Source of the DNA: Glandiceps talaboti
Lineage: Eukaryota; Hemichordata; Enteropneusta; Spengelidae
Reading direction: 5' to 3'
Assembly: GCF_964340395.1 (NCBI RefSeq)
Contig: NC_135563.1
Location: 12,199,651-12,263,650 of the forward strand
DNA length: 64,000 bases
Positions 43,960 to 57,200 of the stretch are shown here, in pieces. The position numbers were made by a program, and so were the translations under genes. Positions within the stretch are counted from its first letter, which is position 1. Every line of letters begins with the position of its first letter. Under the pieces are notes generated by a model, which had not been told where the DNA came from, searched no databases, and worked only from the letters and a program-made list of their open reading frames with translations.

Positions 43960-44662
43960 TTGTCGTGCCAGAAGATAAGATGTAGCTGTGTTAGTAAGAT
44001 ACATTTGTATTTGTTGAGCCAGACAATAAAATGTAGCAGTGTTAATTAGTAACATATTTGTATAGCCTAACAGTACAACGAAACAATATTAGTAAGATAT
44101 TTGTCTAGTCAGATAATAGTATGTAGCAATATTAGCAAGATTTATATGTATGTCTAGCCAGACAATAAAATGTGGGAATGTTAGTAACATATTTATATAG
44201 CCTGACAATAAAGCGAAAAATTTCAGTAAGATTTGTCTAGCCATATAATAAAATGAAGTAATATTAGTCAGGTATCTATATAATAATATTAGCAGGGTGT
44301 ATGTGTAGCTAGACAATAAAATGTAACAATGTTAAGTGAGATATTTGTCTAGTCAGACAATAAAATGTAGCGATGTTGATAAGATATTTCTTTCGCTAGA
44401 CAATAGTGTAACAATGAAATGTGCATGTCTAGGTACACTAAATTGTAGCTATGTTTAGTAAGATATTTGTCTAGTCAGACTATAAAATGTAGCCATGTTG
44501 ATAAGATATTTCTTTCGTTAAGCAATACTGTAACAATGAAATGTATATGTCTACATTGTAGATAGACAATAAAATGTAGCTATATGTTTAATAAGGTATT
44601 CTGTCTAGCCAGACAATAAAATGTAGCAGTGTTAGCAAGATATTTTTCTTGCCAGACGATGA
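43960..44662 (+). repeat. Irregular tandem cluster of a dispersed repeat with palindromic core
   Basis: About ten units of the form GTCTAGCCAGACAATAAAA followed by TGTAGCRRTGTTAGTAAGAT recur at irregular spacing of about 40-110 bp. Clear copies are near 44021, 44161, 44313, 44357, 44477, 44560 and 44615. The core TGTCTAGCCAGACA has inverted ends. Reverse-orientation relatives lie at 20687-20895. Confidence 0.85.
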
Positions 44663-47600
44663 TTTGTGTCAACTTGCTTATATTGTAATTAAACGGAACC
44701 GTGAGCGTGATGAATTACTACGATTTATTAGACCATTTTATTTTATTACTTTTCACACGATGTAACTTTTATTTGAATAGAGGAAAATGTGAATATTATA
44801 TTGTTGTAAACTTCAGGGAGACGTTTGTAATGACGTCATTGTTTACCCGGAGGCCGCTAAGCAATCTGGGAGTCTCTGGAAAATTCCATGAAATAGCGCA
44901 TGGTGGACGAAGTGACAGTACCTCATCGTCTGAGCTCCGGCTTGTAGTAACATCTATAGCCCCTTGAATTGATCTAACCAAGATCTATGATCATACAGTT
45001 GTAGGTAGGGAAACAGTTAATCGGTGGACGTAAGTGAGAATCCCGTTTTAGTCCTGTTAGCCGAAGTACTCCTTCGCTTGTGGACAGGCCACGAACCCCA
45101 TCTTTTTCATTGTCGTATACCGACATTATCACAGACTGTCTCATAAAGTTATAGGGACGAGCGAAGCTTGTTCAACTTTATCCAGTCTATGACAATATCA
45201 TAAATATATGTAACCTCTGCAAACAAAGGTAACATCAGAATGAAATAAAGCTATATTTGTTTTCCAACGAAATAATACTGATTTTGGATTATTCGTTGTG
45301 CGGTCACCTAATTAAAAATGATGGACTCCGCAGTACCTGTGATAAAATGGGCTTTCTAAGGATGTCTCGTTAATCACAAAGCTTGACATCTCATTTTTGG
45401 TATTAATAAATTTTATTGAAGTCTCCGTCGACATCTGCAGATTCTTCTCGTTGCATGCTCAATTTCAAATATATATCCCCATATAAGTTACGCTCTATTT
45501 TATTACTCTAAACCATGTCTCAATTGCATTCACCCTTTTCAATTCCTTTAGCTCGGAACGGTAAACATTGCATAACAGATTTAGGCGTACGAAGGCTTCT
45601 CTCATATTAACATTTCGCTGAAGTAACGAAAAACAGAACCTTGTAAGTTATGTCAGGCAGAATTTGGATCCGGTCTTTTGAATTTATGTTCGACATAAAT
45701 TTATTCAATGGTCATGATTTGCTTCCTGTCTGAATTGTTGGTGCGAAAAAATTCCAACTAGATGCATGCAACAGGTGGTTTCAATTGAAATCGGATTTAA
45801 GGTGAGTGTAAATTGTAGATGCGTGTGCAGTTTGACTGAACATGTAACAAATGTCTATAAAACACAATCGGGTGGGGGATTTAAAGATGAGCGATAGCTA
45901 ATTCTGCCTTACAAGATCACCTGCATAGATAGGCATGCTACTGTACATCGATATTACAGCGAACACTCAGATCTTGTCAGGTGACAGTGTCGCTACAAGT
46001 GATCATACAAATAAAGTTGAAAGTAATTGATAACAAGGTAATATGCTAGGTACTACGCAACACCTGTATGATAGCTGTGTTGCCGAGTGGATCTACTGAC
46101 AACGTTAATTTAGAGGAGGGGTGGGGGCATGTTTGTATGATACGTTTCCAGAGCATAATACCACCATGTCTCAAGTTAGAGTAAGGTGTGCGAAAACCCG
46201 AATACTGACTATTTTGCTCTGTTATTAACATAGGCATTGAATTAAAGGAACCTCACACACAAACCAATAAACCTCTCGGTGTTCGTCATCTTGCTTGATT
46301 CTTAATGTTCGAATAAACACAGAAACCCCTCTATTCACAATCATGTCTAACGAACCCAATTAACAAATACGTAATGTCGCGACGTTTTTCATTTTCACTG
46401 TATTTCTATAGTATATGTTTATTGCCATGGACACGCAGCTAACGAACCTTGACATTTTAATCGTCACATTATCTTTCGTTTTAGCTTGATTTCCCATGCG
46501 GGTCAGGTTTACCAACAATAATTAGAAAGTCTCCTCGCTTCGTTTAATGTCACATGTTGCTAACCCGTCTATGCAAGGACACATTGGGAATTGCATACAT
46601 TTTATCGTTAGCATGACAGGTGGTACCGTTCGCTACGTGATAGTAAAATGTCCAATATTATTTTATAGTGTACGAGAAGTAAGAAGGACTGAAGTGCATT
46701 TCATTGCATTTTCAGTGCGTCGCAGTGAACCCCTAGTCTAAAATTAATGAATAACAGTTAATGCCGGCGTACTAGATCCACTGCCCTTAAGCCCTGTCCA
46801 GTATTGTCACAAATGATGCATCCATCAATCGAAAATATAGAGCTCCACATGTACATCACTAATACGTGTAATGACGTAATTAATGATGTGGATTACTGCT
46901 TGCAGTTCTGTCTGTTCCCATGGTAATATACTGTTGAGTAATATTTTCGACGGATAAAAGGTGCCGCTATACTCGTGTGATTCGTTCTAGAGAACGCCAC
47001 GAGACGCAGAGATACGAGACATTGGTGCCTATAAATTCACACTGTTCTTACGTCAATAAAGGGCTTGGGAAATCGCTGTGTTGACGACTTTAGGAGTATA
47101 GGGTATTCCCCCCGGGGGGTTACCCAAATGTTGACGATAATCGCATTCACATTTATCGTCACATGATATCTTCGACTGCCAGATTGCATATCAAACCGTC
47201 AACTACATATCTTTACCCCCGGAGGCTCCTCCTCCGCATCGATGATATACATCACTGCCTTCAAAAAGCGGCTGTATTTGATTTGCCACAGAGTTTACAT
47301 CACATTCGCCACTTTTTTGAAGTTCATATTGTGGCAAACAGCTTTCGAGGTGTGATAATGATAAATATATAAATAAAATAGACTTGCTCAATTCTGAAAT
47401 ATATTCCGTTAAAGTACGATTATATACCACCTGTACATACCTTGCCAAACTTGGTATAGAAGTTTCACCAAACAGAAATTGTTATTCAAAATGGTATTGT
47501 ATTTTTGAAGAAATCTGCCCTTAACTATAGTATTCTTATCGTTTGTATTTGAGCGCTACAGTCTACAACATGGCCACATACTGAATGAAGCCGTGACTTG

Positions 47601-50140
47601 AAACCCTCGACCCGAAGTAGTTAGGAGCGTCTTTTGTACGGCAACACTACGGAAGCTTTAGGGTTGTATCTTGATTTAATCGATAACGTAGATGTACTCT
47701 ATGTAAAGTATAACGGTCATCATATTCGTTTCCAACAAGAAATAACATTTGAACCACTTGTTGTTCAAGTACCAAATGTCACTGGTATGTTTGGTGGCGC
47801 TGTTCAACTACTTCTGTTTTAACCTGTTACGATCACTCAACATTATTTAAGTCTGTGATCCGTCACCAAGACCATCTGGAACGAGTTTAACAATTACTTT
47901 AGGTGATATCTACTCTAGACGACGGGATTTTCGATTCCTTATCTACAGCCATGCATAGTGTTAAAATTGGCAAAAATACATGTACGTTTCATCAAGATGA
48001 AAAAACAACAAACCATTTTTTTGTTCACTTTACGGGTGATGATATATAATCACTATGAGGAATATGAAATTGTCACAGCATAGGATAAACTAGAGAAAAA
48101 GCTGGCAGTAATGTTTCTAAGTTCTTCAGACATTACTTGGATACAAGTTGACATTGAACTTTGAAGCAAAGCACATTATGTGAAAAGCAAGTTCATGTAG
48201 CTTTTAATTTTAATGAGATGCAAAATTATATTTTGGTAGGTCATGATATCTTAGCCTTCATATTTCAAATTGGTACATACATTGGTCACGATAATAGCAT
48301 ACGTACGTCCTATGACGCTTGTCGATGTACTAATTATAATGAGTATTTGCTATAAGTAATGAAATTTACAACATAGAGAGATATACCGTGTATTCTGGTA
48401 GATCAGATTTTCGCATTCTGATAATGTATGTATGTAGGAATGTTAACAACACTACAATCGACGGGTTTGCATCTTGCCCTTATTACGTCAGGCAGTAATT
48501 TCATATATGGTTGTTTCATGATGTAGTACTAATTTTATTGTTAGTAGGCTGAACTTGTATCCCTTTACAGATAATCTTTTCCCCGAGATGTGTTATGATT
48601 GTCCGAGTCAACAATTGAATAAACTTACGTAGTACTATATATGATCTATAACTCATTTGTTGTAAATATACCGTCCAGAAAATGCTTTGTCTTGACTGTT
48701 GGGAATTTTCTCTTATTAGTATCATTCAAAATTAACAATTAACCTTCACCTATAACCCAAATTAATATATTAGTGTATAATGACGTGTCGCTCACACGGG
48801 GTACAAATTATCACACGTATTCAAATGTTATATCGCTTACGGTAGAAAAATCTATAACTGCATATTATCCATTTTCCCAAAGACCCACGGTGTGATAATT
48901 GTGTGTCCTGTCGCTTCTGGAATATCGAGGTGACTGCAATGTCACGTCATTCATGGCACATGCAGCGATAATTATATTTTGTCATGCCACCCTCTCTATA
49001 CGTATGTGTAGTTGTAAAGATAGTGTCACTTTAATAAGCAGTACAAACCGAAATAATTTTAATCTAATAATAGTGTCACATACCATAGTTAAAGCATTTT
49101 TTAATACATATATTGTATACTTCAAAGGGAATTATAGCATCACTTCTCGTAGACTTGCTTTAATAATATGTCGACGTTTTTGCCATTGTTTATATGAAGA
49201 AAAATAACTTCAAATTAAAGACATAACTGTTTTTCTCGCATGTGAAATGATAACTCGTGTGATGAGTGACCGACCACAAGACAGTTGGGAGAACGCAAAA
49301 GCCCATTATGATCGGGACTACAAGTATATAGCCGTGGAAAAATGAAGGGAATATTTTCCTTACATAAACTAAATTACAGACATTTGAAGATTTATGATAC
49401 TAAAATCACATAATAACAAACCATCTAAAATTTATCTAAACTGAAGTCAGCGACTTATTTTGTTACTTCAAGTTTAAAATGAGCTGACAGCATGGCGTCT
49501 AAAACTAATTAAAACTCAATAATATATTCATCTTTTAAAGTTATTAAGTTGTAGCAACGATGAGTTTTGTATATGACGACAGTATATCTCACTTGCACAG
49601 AGAAATAGGATGTCTGTAGATCAAAGCATACCACCTTTCCTCTGTCCATATATTTTACAATCTCTCTCTAGAGGGCGCCTGTCTCTCGCATGTGATCAGT
49701 CGGAATAAATCGTCGGAACACTCGTAATCAATCAAGGTGTACATGAGACTAAACGTCGCTAGGGATGGGATTTGCAAATATAACGTATACGCTTGTAATT
49801 ACGAGAGAACGACGTTAAGAATTGTTGTTTCGTTTGTGAGATCGCCGCCTCAGATACGTATATCCACAGACCACTATAGTAAAATTCTGGTCTGAGGGTT
49901 GTCAAAATTACGTACCATATACTGATATTTATATGGGTTGCTATGTCTCAAAGTACATGTGCGTAACCGACAGGTGAAATGGAAATCGGGCCTTACGCGC
50001 CAAGTTATAATTATCTTTATTAACTCAACATACAGTTCTGTTTGAAGAATTCGATAATGAGCCTATAGCTATATTAAACGATGGAAAAGTTGGGAACTTG
50101 TGTGATGTCTATCACAATATGATATGGTGGTTGTAAATTA
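44663..50140. other. Gene-free stretch of about 5.5 kb
   Basis: The open frames (for example 44701-44967, 46547-46741 and 47634-47822) have no recognisable motif and no paired splice sites I can defend. A CCCCCCGGGGGG palindrome sits near 47109-47120. Confidence 0.4.
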
Positions 50141-50420
50141 ACTTTTAATGTTTGTCGGCTAGAGGTTGGACGATTCGAAATGATATGTCGTGTTGTCGTA
50201 TGATGTGGTGCGGTTGGTTTTGTGTGGCGTGATGTGTTGCGTAGCGGTGCCTGTGTGGTGCGGTGTGGTGTGGCGTGTTGTGATGTGGTGTGGCGTGGCG
50301 GGGTCGAGTGGGGTGTGGTATAGAGTGATACGCTGTGTTGTTTGCTAAATGACAATATCTAGGTGTGTGTGTGGTGTGGTCGGGTGGGATGGGGTGGGGT
50401 GGGGTGGGGTGGGGTGTGGT
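50141..50420. repeat. GTGTGG/GGGGT-rich low-complexity tract
   Basis: An imperfect G/T-rich minisatellite ending in a clean GGGGT array (about 50381-50417), with at least five runs of four G. On the other strand it gives a His/Pro/Thr-rich false frame. Confidence 0.85.
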
Positions 50421-53400
50421 ACGCTGTATTGTTTGCGAAAGGACAATATCTAGGTGTATGTGTGTGTATACATATATTGTGTGCCCGGCCCCTATAAATA
50501 GTATGTGTTGCCGGTGAAATGCTGTTACAGAAAAAAACCGCAAGACTAAGATCGATATCTGTGTACTAATACATTTTGTGTACTGAGACACATACATTTT
50601 ACTGACATCCCCTCCAATGTCTACTGAGTGTGACGGTCGTTATTTAAGTTACATCTACTGCTGGGATGATAATTACAATATAAGAATATAAAAAAACTTG
50701 TGAAAATTAATACATCTGCCGCCTAAAGGATAACCATTTATCACCAATCGATTTGACAAGTACCTTGGAGAAATTCGTACGATGCTGTAAATCACCCGAG
50801 GGCGCTATTCAATCCTCTACAGCATCGACAGGGGATTACAAGCTTCATCCCTTAGTTAAGGCGTTCTAAGTTGTAGATCCTTTGTAAAGAGCATGAGGTT
50901 TTTGAACTTTTCTGTCAACTTCGACTTATCAAACTTTCGAACATAGTGACTGGGCAAAGCTCACAGCAAAATGAAGGTAAAGGAATACAACCGTCTAATA
51001 CACACACATCATGGTCATGTATCAACATACATGTAAGCTGTTGCATTGTGAGTACATTCGTCATTAGCAAATGTAGTAAACATGAAAGCTATTTAGTCAA
51101 GACAGAACGATTACAATTTGTAGTTAAAAGGCCACATTATTTAGACAATCGTTTCATTAAACTGTCTGCGTACGTATTTTTTCCGACTCAACTCTTGATG
51201 ATGTCATGGCCTTGTTCATTCTAATAAAGTAGGTTGGGGAAACAAAGGTATTGAGGGTCGTGTTCTCTAGTTTCTCTGATATTAATATTTTATTTAGATG
51301 AATTATTATCATGACAAGGATATGCTTCATATATGTTCCAACCGATATTACTTGCAAGGAAGCTTTATGATGGCGCATTATGCGATTTGGGCGCAATTTT
51401 CTGTATTTCGCTGTAATTTTCGCTCTTTATGAAATTCCATTCCATGATCAAAGCATTTTTGTCTGATGCAGGTGTGATGACATTTCTAATAATAGATCTA
51501 GAATATTGTTTTATTTCAAGTCTTCTGTTTTTGTCATAGCATTGGCAACATTCGGTCGTAACCATGGCAATGCTAGATGAATTCACGTGACCCATTAATA
51601 TTTCTTTGTAGAACAAAAATGACGACGTATTAAATTCAGAAAAATCTGACTGTATTGTCAGAAATCGTAACAGTTATCAGTCACATCAAGCAAACACTGT
51701 ATATATTAAACATAGGGTGACCTTATATCGTAGACCTGTCGATGCCTGATCACAAATGGACGATGGCATCTGTCGCTCAGAGATCGCCAGATGGGATTAG
51801 CTGTCTACAATTCACCACAGAAATCAACTACATCCACAACTCGTTAAAAGCAGTAAACAGATAAGTCGCCAACAAATACTAAGAATGAATCTGAAACACT
51901 ACACATTTTTTTTACTTTGCTTTATAGAGTGATCACATCTGGCGCACGTGTGAATGATTACTCGAATTCTAGCTTTCATCACGTTCACTTCTTATCTGGT
52001 GAGTGTTTGTGTACTTTGCCTGGCAGTATCGATTTTTTCAGCATTTTATGTCCCTGCACATCGAGTGTACGGCTTTCCTTCGGATCAAAGAGAACAGTCG
52101 GCATATTCGATGCATGAAATACTAGTACTGTCACTTGGTTGTAACGCTGAACGGGGTCTTTGACTTCACGTAGTTTCATCAAAGTTGAACGCTGTTGATT
52201 ACCCAAACCGACTGCGCTCTTCAAAGTTTTCATGACGGCTTTGCACAGCTTAGCCTTACTTCGTGCGTGAAAAAATATAATCTGTCGCGAGATTAAAGTG
52301 TGCAAACGGGTCAGTAAACCTTCAAGGTATTTTAGCTAATGTGTAACGGATACTTTTATTTATGTTTCATCGTGAGTTCAGCGTGCCCTTCTTGACCCCA
52401 GGGTCTTGGAGAACCGTTTTACGACAAGGGAAACCGTGCTGCCAGCCAACACAGAAACAAACTAAAACTATATATTGCTGAATGGAATTTGTCATTCCGA
52501 TGAGTACCGACGACAAAGACAGATCGAAAGCTCAACATGTTAATAAACTTGTGCGTGCGTTGTGCTTGTCTGTTAACATTGTTTTTGGCGTGTTGATGTA
52601 AGTTATAGAATGGGCGGTGGTTTAACTATGCTCACAGTCGCTTTGCGTTTCCGATGACACTGCAGTGATCTTGCTGTGTATATTTTTTGTCACTTCCAGT
52701 CTATCGACTGTGTTGATTGAAGGGAGATTATAGTATCCGCACAACAGAGACACCGTTATCACCCACTTGTATAATAAATCATATACAACAACAGTTTCCG
52801 CAGTAACTTTGCTTATTACATTTAATTTGCACCATTGCATTCAATCTACACACAACGTTCGAAGACCAAATCAACACTGATTTGTTAAGGCACCTTTAAG
52901 ACATATTAAAAAACACCTTTAAGGTAAAAAATATCACATAATGGCAAAATACGAAGAAACAACTATTGCGCCATTTGGAAATTAATTTTCCTCAACTTGT
53001 TCCGACCGTACGCCCTCAAGTGCCAGTGAACTCAGAACACGTGAGGTGCTAAATATCACGATATATTAACGTTGCAACTGTTCCTGGCATCTGAGATCCA
53101 TTCAAGCAAAGCATATGGTAACGTACAATTAGAATGTTTATCTAGATATGAACAAATGGATAAAATTACATTGTGAAAAGAACATATAATATTGAAAGCA
53201 CACATTTTTCATCACTCGTCGCTCAAATGTTTGCCGCCTGGAATATCACATTTACCGAGGTTCTCAGCCGAAAGTACTCAAGGTATCGATCGAAACCAGC
53301 ATAGTTACATTAATGTATATTAAGAAAAAAAGAATACTTCTAAAATTCACATAACGCAATACACAAATAGTCTCACATTTAATTTAAAAATAAAATTGCT

Positions 53401-53964
53401 ACTTGTATATGGATTATACTCGATAATGTGCTATCAAATACCTTTTTTGTTTAATGTACTTAGATAAGCAGGATAAACAGAGAAGCAAACAAAACACACT
53501 AAAAGACAGACTTAGACTTTTCTTAGGCCTAAAAACATTGTGTGGTTCCAATTCTAGTAGGCTTAATTTTAGAACAGGTGGGAGTAAGTAGATTTTTTAA
53601 AATTTGTTATGTGTGTCTAATTTAGGTAGTTATGTTTTCCGTTGTTTTCCTTGTGGTCTCTGTTTTTGGTTTCTTCCATCATACGGTACAGACATTACAA
53701 ATTATGATGCCAGTTTCACATTCACGATTTCTCGCAAGAGTTCATAATTTTCGCGATTTTATTTATTTAAAAAAGTTTAGGGTCGGCAGTGAAAAAAACT
53801 AGGTGGGCCGGGTGGCCGGAAGCAAACAATTTATTTAAGCCTTATATATTAAATGTATGCCAGGTTAATGTGTGGTCAAAAGCGTGTACTCACTGTGTGA
53901 AGTCGGCTTGAAGTATGAATATTCGGCGTTTCACGATGTACTTTTCAATAAAATAGGTTTTATA
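50421..53964. other. Gene-free stretch
   Basis: No gene is supported. A basic frame of about 106 codons on the minus strand (52305 to 51985) looks compositionally ordinary but has no recognisable motif. Confidence 0.4.
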
Positions 53965-54290
53965 TAGTTACTGCTTTCCCGCACTGCCCTCAAAGTGCTT
54001 TACAAATATTACTCCTGGCACGGATGTGCAGCAGAAGAGCGGTATACATGGTTGTACTTCCTCAGTGCCCTTAAATCCACACAAGCCATTGCAGCCTTCG
54101 CAGGCGCAGATGATTAAAGCATTCACATTTGCAAACCTCTATCCAACCAGGTCCCTGAGTATAGCGGCAGGGTAGACTGGCCTGGGACACAATTGCAATT
54201 CAAATCATGCCAAGGGACTTTGACCATGCATTTGACAGTGGCAAAGCTTTTGGCCCTGACTGCAGATTCCATTTAACCACCATGACTCCG
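53965..54290. repeat. Possible degenerate dispersed (SINE-like) repeat
   Basis: GC-richer than its surroundings, starting with CTCAAAGTGCTTTACAAAT and containing CCAACCAGGTCCCTGA and TGCCAAGGGAC. Phrases of this type occur in widespread short interspersed repeats of marine animals. Only one copy is visible here, so this is a resemblance, not an identification. Confidence 0.3.
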
Positions 54291-57200
54291 TGATTGACGA
54301 GGACATTTCAAGCTTATCTGCAATATATTGAATATACAATATTGTTGGCGAAAATCTAAAGTTTTAGTATAAATGCGGATATATTGTCTATTTTCAAGGA
54401 TACCTTTTTCACTTCATTGGAAGTATGTACGTAACGGTACTACTGGCAATTTCACAAATGTCACGTTATGACTGATAATTAAAAGGAGACAGGCTTAAGA
54501 TTACGTTGGAATAACATTCCCCTGATGGTTCTTTCAAGAACTCTGAACACAATCATATTCACTTATTATATCTCCAGTTGTACATGCAAACAGTTTCACA
54601 CTTTCACGAAAGAGCTTTTGATTTGTGCAACTGTGCATTAGTGCATAGTGAAATCCACCATGTTTTTAAAAAAACAATTAATTGCAATAGCAAAACACGT
54701 ATTCTGTTTCCGGTATATCCACGGATTCCTTGCGATTTTAATGAAAGTACTTGTGTGGCAGTGACTGCTATTCAAGGCAAAAACGTTAGAAATATTGTGA
54801 ACTCCCGTTGACTTTTCCTGATGTTTGATAAATCAATTTGAAAACAAGGGAACTTCATACAATTGTGTATGAAACTAGTCCCCGGGGATTCGCACCAAGC
54901 GGTAATAACATTATGTTGTCTGTGTAAATATTAGTGGTGTTCAATGCCACGACCGACTACCGTGCACGTGATTTATGGAAGTTCACTCTAATAAAACGTG
55001 CGGTCAGAGTGACATTGAATTGGTCGCCACGGCGTGTCGATGAACTTTACATGTCGCCAAGTGTGATTGACATTCTCAGTTTAGCCATGGTAGACCACAG
55101 CGGAAATCAGCAGGGTTCACCACTAAGATGTGAGTCGCATATGTATTTCATTATTGACATACATTGCCATAAATATCGTCAGCACTCAATGCATTTGGCA
55201 ACAACTGCTGTTAACATACACCCGTGGCAAACAGCAACTGTTGTTAACATACACCCGTACGGTGACATATTTATCATTAACTGAAACCAGTAAGAATGAT
55301 AGAGATTGTAATGTTTATGACTTACTCGATCTGCAGTATGGTTCTCAACCGTATAAATAGTTATGGGCGAATATTAAACCAATTTTGGCGATATTTATAG
55401 AATATATTGACGATTTTCACAGTAGGGTTACAGTAATTTTCAACATTTGCAAAACGGCTAGCAATGCTATGTATACATACGTCACACATCATGTAAGTCC
55501 CTGCTGTTTGCAAATCGTCTTTCTCCCTCTGCGTGGAGCAATAACAACGTATGGTATTGCTTTCACTGCTTTCAAATTAAAAAATTGTTATCCTCGATTA
55601 TTCACCGTAAATTGAGTAAAGACATTTCCCATCATATCCACTCTGTTGGAAACAACTTTTGGCTTGGAACTTTTCATATAACAACTTTCAAACGTAAATT
55701 AAGCATCGATTCGTCGGACATTCACCCCACCAGGAACGAAGGTTAGGATTGTAATGATTTATTTCTAAATGCAAATTCAAAATATTGTTCAAACTATAAA
55801 ATGTTTTATTTGTCACTACCTATACACTTATTTCATTATTTCTGACTGTTGATTAGGAGTCCTTCATATATCACGTTTTTAAGTATGCATTCATTGATTA
55901 TATTTCATTTCCGCTAATTAATAACAGAGTACCCAGATGAGTGGGCGAAATTATTAAATTACGAAGGTTCAAAACCTTTCTTATTTAGTTAGTCAACCAG
56001 ATGTGATGACAACGTTCACGGTTTATGCATATGCACGAACTTCAAGGCCAATTATTATAAATTCCTTCCTATGCGGTCTTCGTTCATGTGCAAAAAAAAA
56101 GTTCATACTCTGGGGGCATCGAACTCTGTGTTGTCACTCGCATGCTTAAGTCTCTTAAGAATAGGAAAGATGACAAAACAAATAACGATGGGTATATTGT
56201 GGATACAGTGTGGCCTACTTTTTTCGGTTAAAACCTACAAATATGAATATGTAGACATAAAATATATAATAATCCGATTTTGTAGGATTTTTGATAGTTA
56301 TGGTTTATTTTCACCAGCCATTCTTGATCAATTACGGACAGGTGTTGGGCTATATATATGTAGACACGCTGTACAGTACATTTATTAGTTGTTCATTTTA
56401 CTAAACAAGGTGGCTGCAATTCCTATACTTAGTATCGGAGTTTTGTCTATGTAATACCAACCAACCGAACAGTCGAAACTTGGAACAATTTGCCCCACTC
56501 AAGACTTACTGCACTATCGATTTACTGTTTTGAACAGCACCTAGACAGTTCTTGGAGCCATTGAAATATGATTACAAAAGTCTTAAAAACCATATTACAG
56601 AACACATACAAGCCATCTTCAAAGGAAGTCTCAACACTTGGAGCTGGACATATAGGCGTGTAAAGCCTTTGCCCAGTATATACCTAACTAAACCTATGTA
56701 AGTAAACTAAATAAGAATCATACAATAGTAACGGTTTTTTGAGAAAAGATTCATTTGATTTATAATTAATATCGACATTAGATGAAGAATATTGAGAATA
56801 AATATGCAAAATAGTTCTAGGACCTGGAATTGAAATGGGGAAATTGAATGAATACTAATTCCCTCAGATTTTAATTGAGTTCCGTTAACGGTTCGAGCGA
56901 TGTGTCTTCCTCCAGAGAGACGCAAACGAGTCCGCCGAGTAGAAATAACATTAACACTGTACAATTTTGAACAAAATAATAGACACAGGTATATAATATA
57001 ACTCATTCATTTTTTGGTAAGGCTAACTTTGTGTATCACAAAATAGAATACATACGTTTAATCTATGTCAAATTGTGGAGTAATTTGACAGTTTTGACTC
57101 GGACACCTAGTTAGTACACAAGTTTCATCTAGTTAAAATTACTCTATTCTTATGTCGTCTAGCTCTTGATCTCGCTCCAGCTGTTTGACAAAAATAAATA

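Noticed and set aside
47634-47822. Frame of 62 codons with protein-like composition
   Set aside because: No recognisable family and no splice partners. Too short to support alone.
51985-52305. Minus-strand Lys-rich frame of 106 codons
   Set aside because: No domain, no convincing splice sites or start context, and no second exon nearby. It may be chance in an AT-rich genome.
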